Below the pieces are notes generated by a model. It did no database searches, was not told the origin of the DNA, and worked only from the letters and a program-made list of their open reading frames with translations. The position numbers and the translations under genes are program-made. Positions 63,328 through 64,000 of a stretch of DNA of 64,000 nt are shown one piece after another. How positions within the stretch are numbered: position 1 is the first letter of the stretch; each line of letters starts with the position of its first letter. The stretch comes from Marthasterias glacialis (Eukaryota; Echinodermata; Asteroidea; Forcipulatida; Asteriidae), in the NCBI GenBank assembly GCA_911728455.2, contig OU452239.1:6824884-6888883 (forward strand), written 5' to 3'.

Positions 63328-64000
63328 TACAATCACAGCCGCTTTGGTTCCAATTGACATCAAGTGGTCCTTGTCTAGGAGTAAATCATCTTGTTGTCAG
63401 ATCCTTGGCCTAGTATTACACAACCTGTCAAAAAACAAAATTCAAGGACAAATTTATCTCTTTTGTTTGAATTCTTTGTGTAAATATTGTTGCTTTTCAA
63501 AGTGTTGGTGAGGGAGTGCTTTTGACCTCACACCTTCCATGGTTGGTCCTTTTCAGTACATGTAGTACACTTGATTGACTTTACATAGTAAAAGATCCTG
63601 CTGAATCTTTCGTCAACCAAATTTTACTTTGAAAACAATAAAATCAGCTGTTGCAAACTGCTTACCAACCAAAAGGACCCATTGTATAAAATGAAAAAAA
63701 AAAACAAAAAGTTAATGGTCTGACATTTCGACCCTAGCAGAGTCTTTCTCAAAGGCCAAGGGCCAAAATATCATTGAACAATTTTTTGAAAATTTTAGTT
63801 TCTAAAAGTTGATTGGAAATCAAATCATTACAGACCATGTTCAAAACGTTTTAAACTTTCCACTTGTTTACACTCTGCACACTAAGAAATAATACCAACA
63901 AAACCAATAGAAAGCAGCCAACTCATTGGCTCCGTGAAGCATCAGGCCTTGACTAAAAATGTATCTTTAAATTTTTCTTCTCAAACATTTCTTTCGTTAA

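Overview
This is animal nuclear DNA. It shows GT-AG introns, AT-rich non-coding sequence full of short DNA transposons and tRNA-derived SINEs, large minisatellites, and one widely spread gene. The repeat style (frequent TACATGTA-type words, leucine-tRNA-like SINEs, many hairpin MITEs) suggests a marine invertebrate deuterostome, most likely an echinoderm and perhaps a sea star. That assignment is inference.

The one gene I can support is on the minus strand. It is an orthologue of PHLDB1/LL5, a cortical scaffold with an FHA domain, a coiled coil and a C-terminal PH domain. Fourteen coding exons could be read between 25002 and 605. Every junction keeps frame and together they give about 1,289 codons. 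In transcript order they encode a short N-terminal segment, the FHA domain (24077-18200), a long disordered Ser/Pro-rich exon ending near the family motif [16 protein letters not shown] (18285-16562), five coiled-coil exons (15590-10504), the Ser/Pro linker with the SLPR/GDIE block (8832-7557), a second coiled coil (7010-1606), and the [10 protein letters not shown] linker before the PH domain (703-605). The PH domain itself lies past the left edge.

The 5' end is less clear. A candidate first coding exon with a good ATG, an in-frame upstream stop and a strong donor lies at 40573-40464, in a repeat-poor island (about 40.2-43.65 kb) that looks like a promoter region. Another candidate 5' exon lies at 63327-63273. 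If either is right, most of 25-63 kb is intron. No other protein gene is convincing there.

The rest is intronic repeats. At least ten MITE-like families with clear terminal inverted repeats (TIRs) are present, several in two to ten copies and some nested in each other. There are at least three tRNA-derived SINE families, LINE 3' tails, and minisatellites at 2.4, 5.8-6.8, 46.6-47.5, 47.7-48.2 and 48.95-49.98 kb. The most interesting single point is a tandem duplication of about 140 bp that covers the 3' end of one coiled-coil exon and its splice donor (11950-12190). It creates a second, stronger donor that would add 47 codons in frame.
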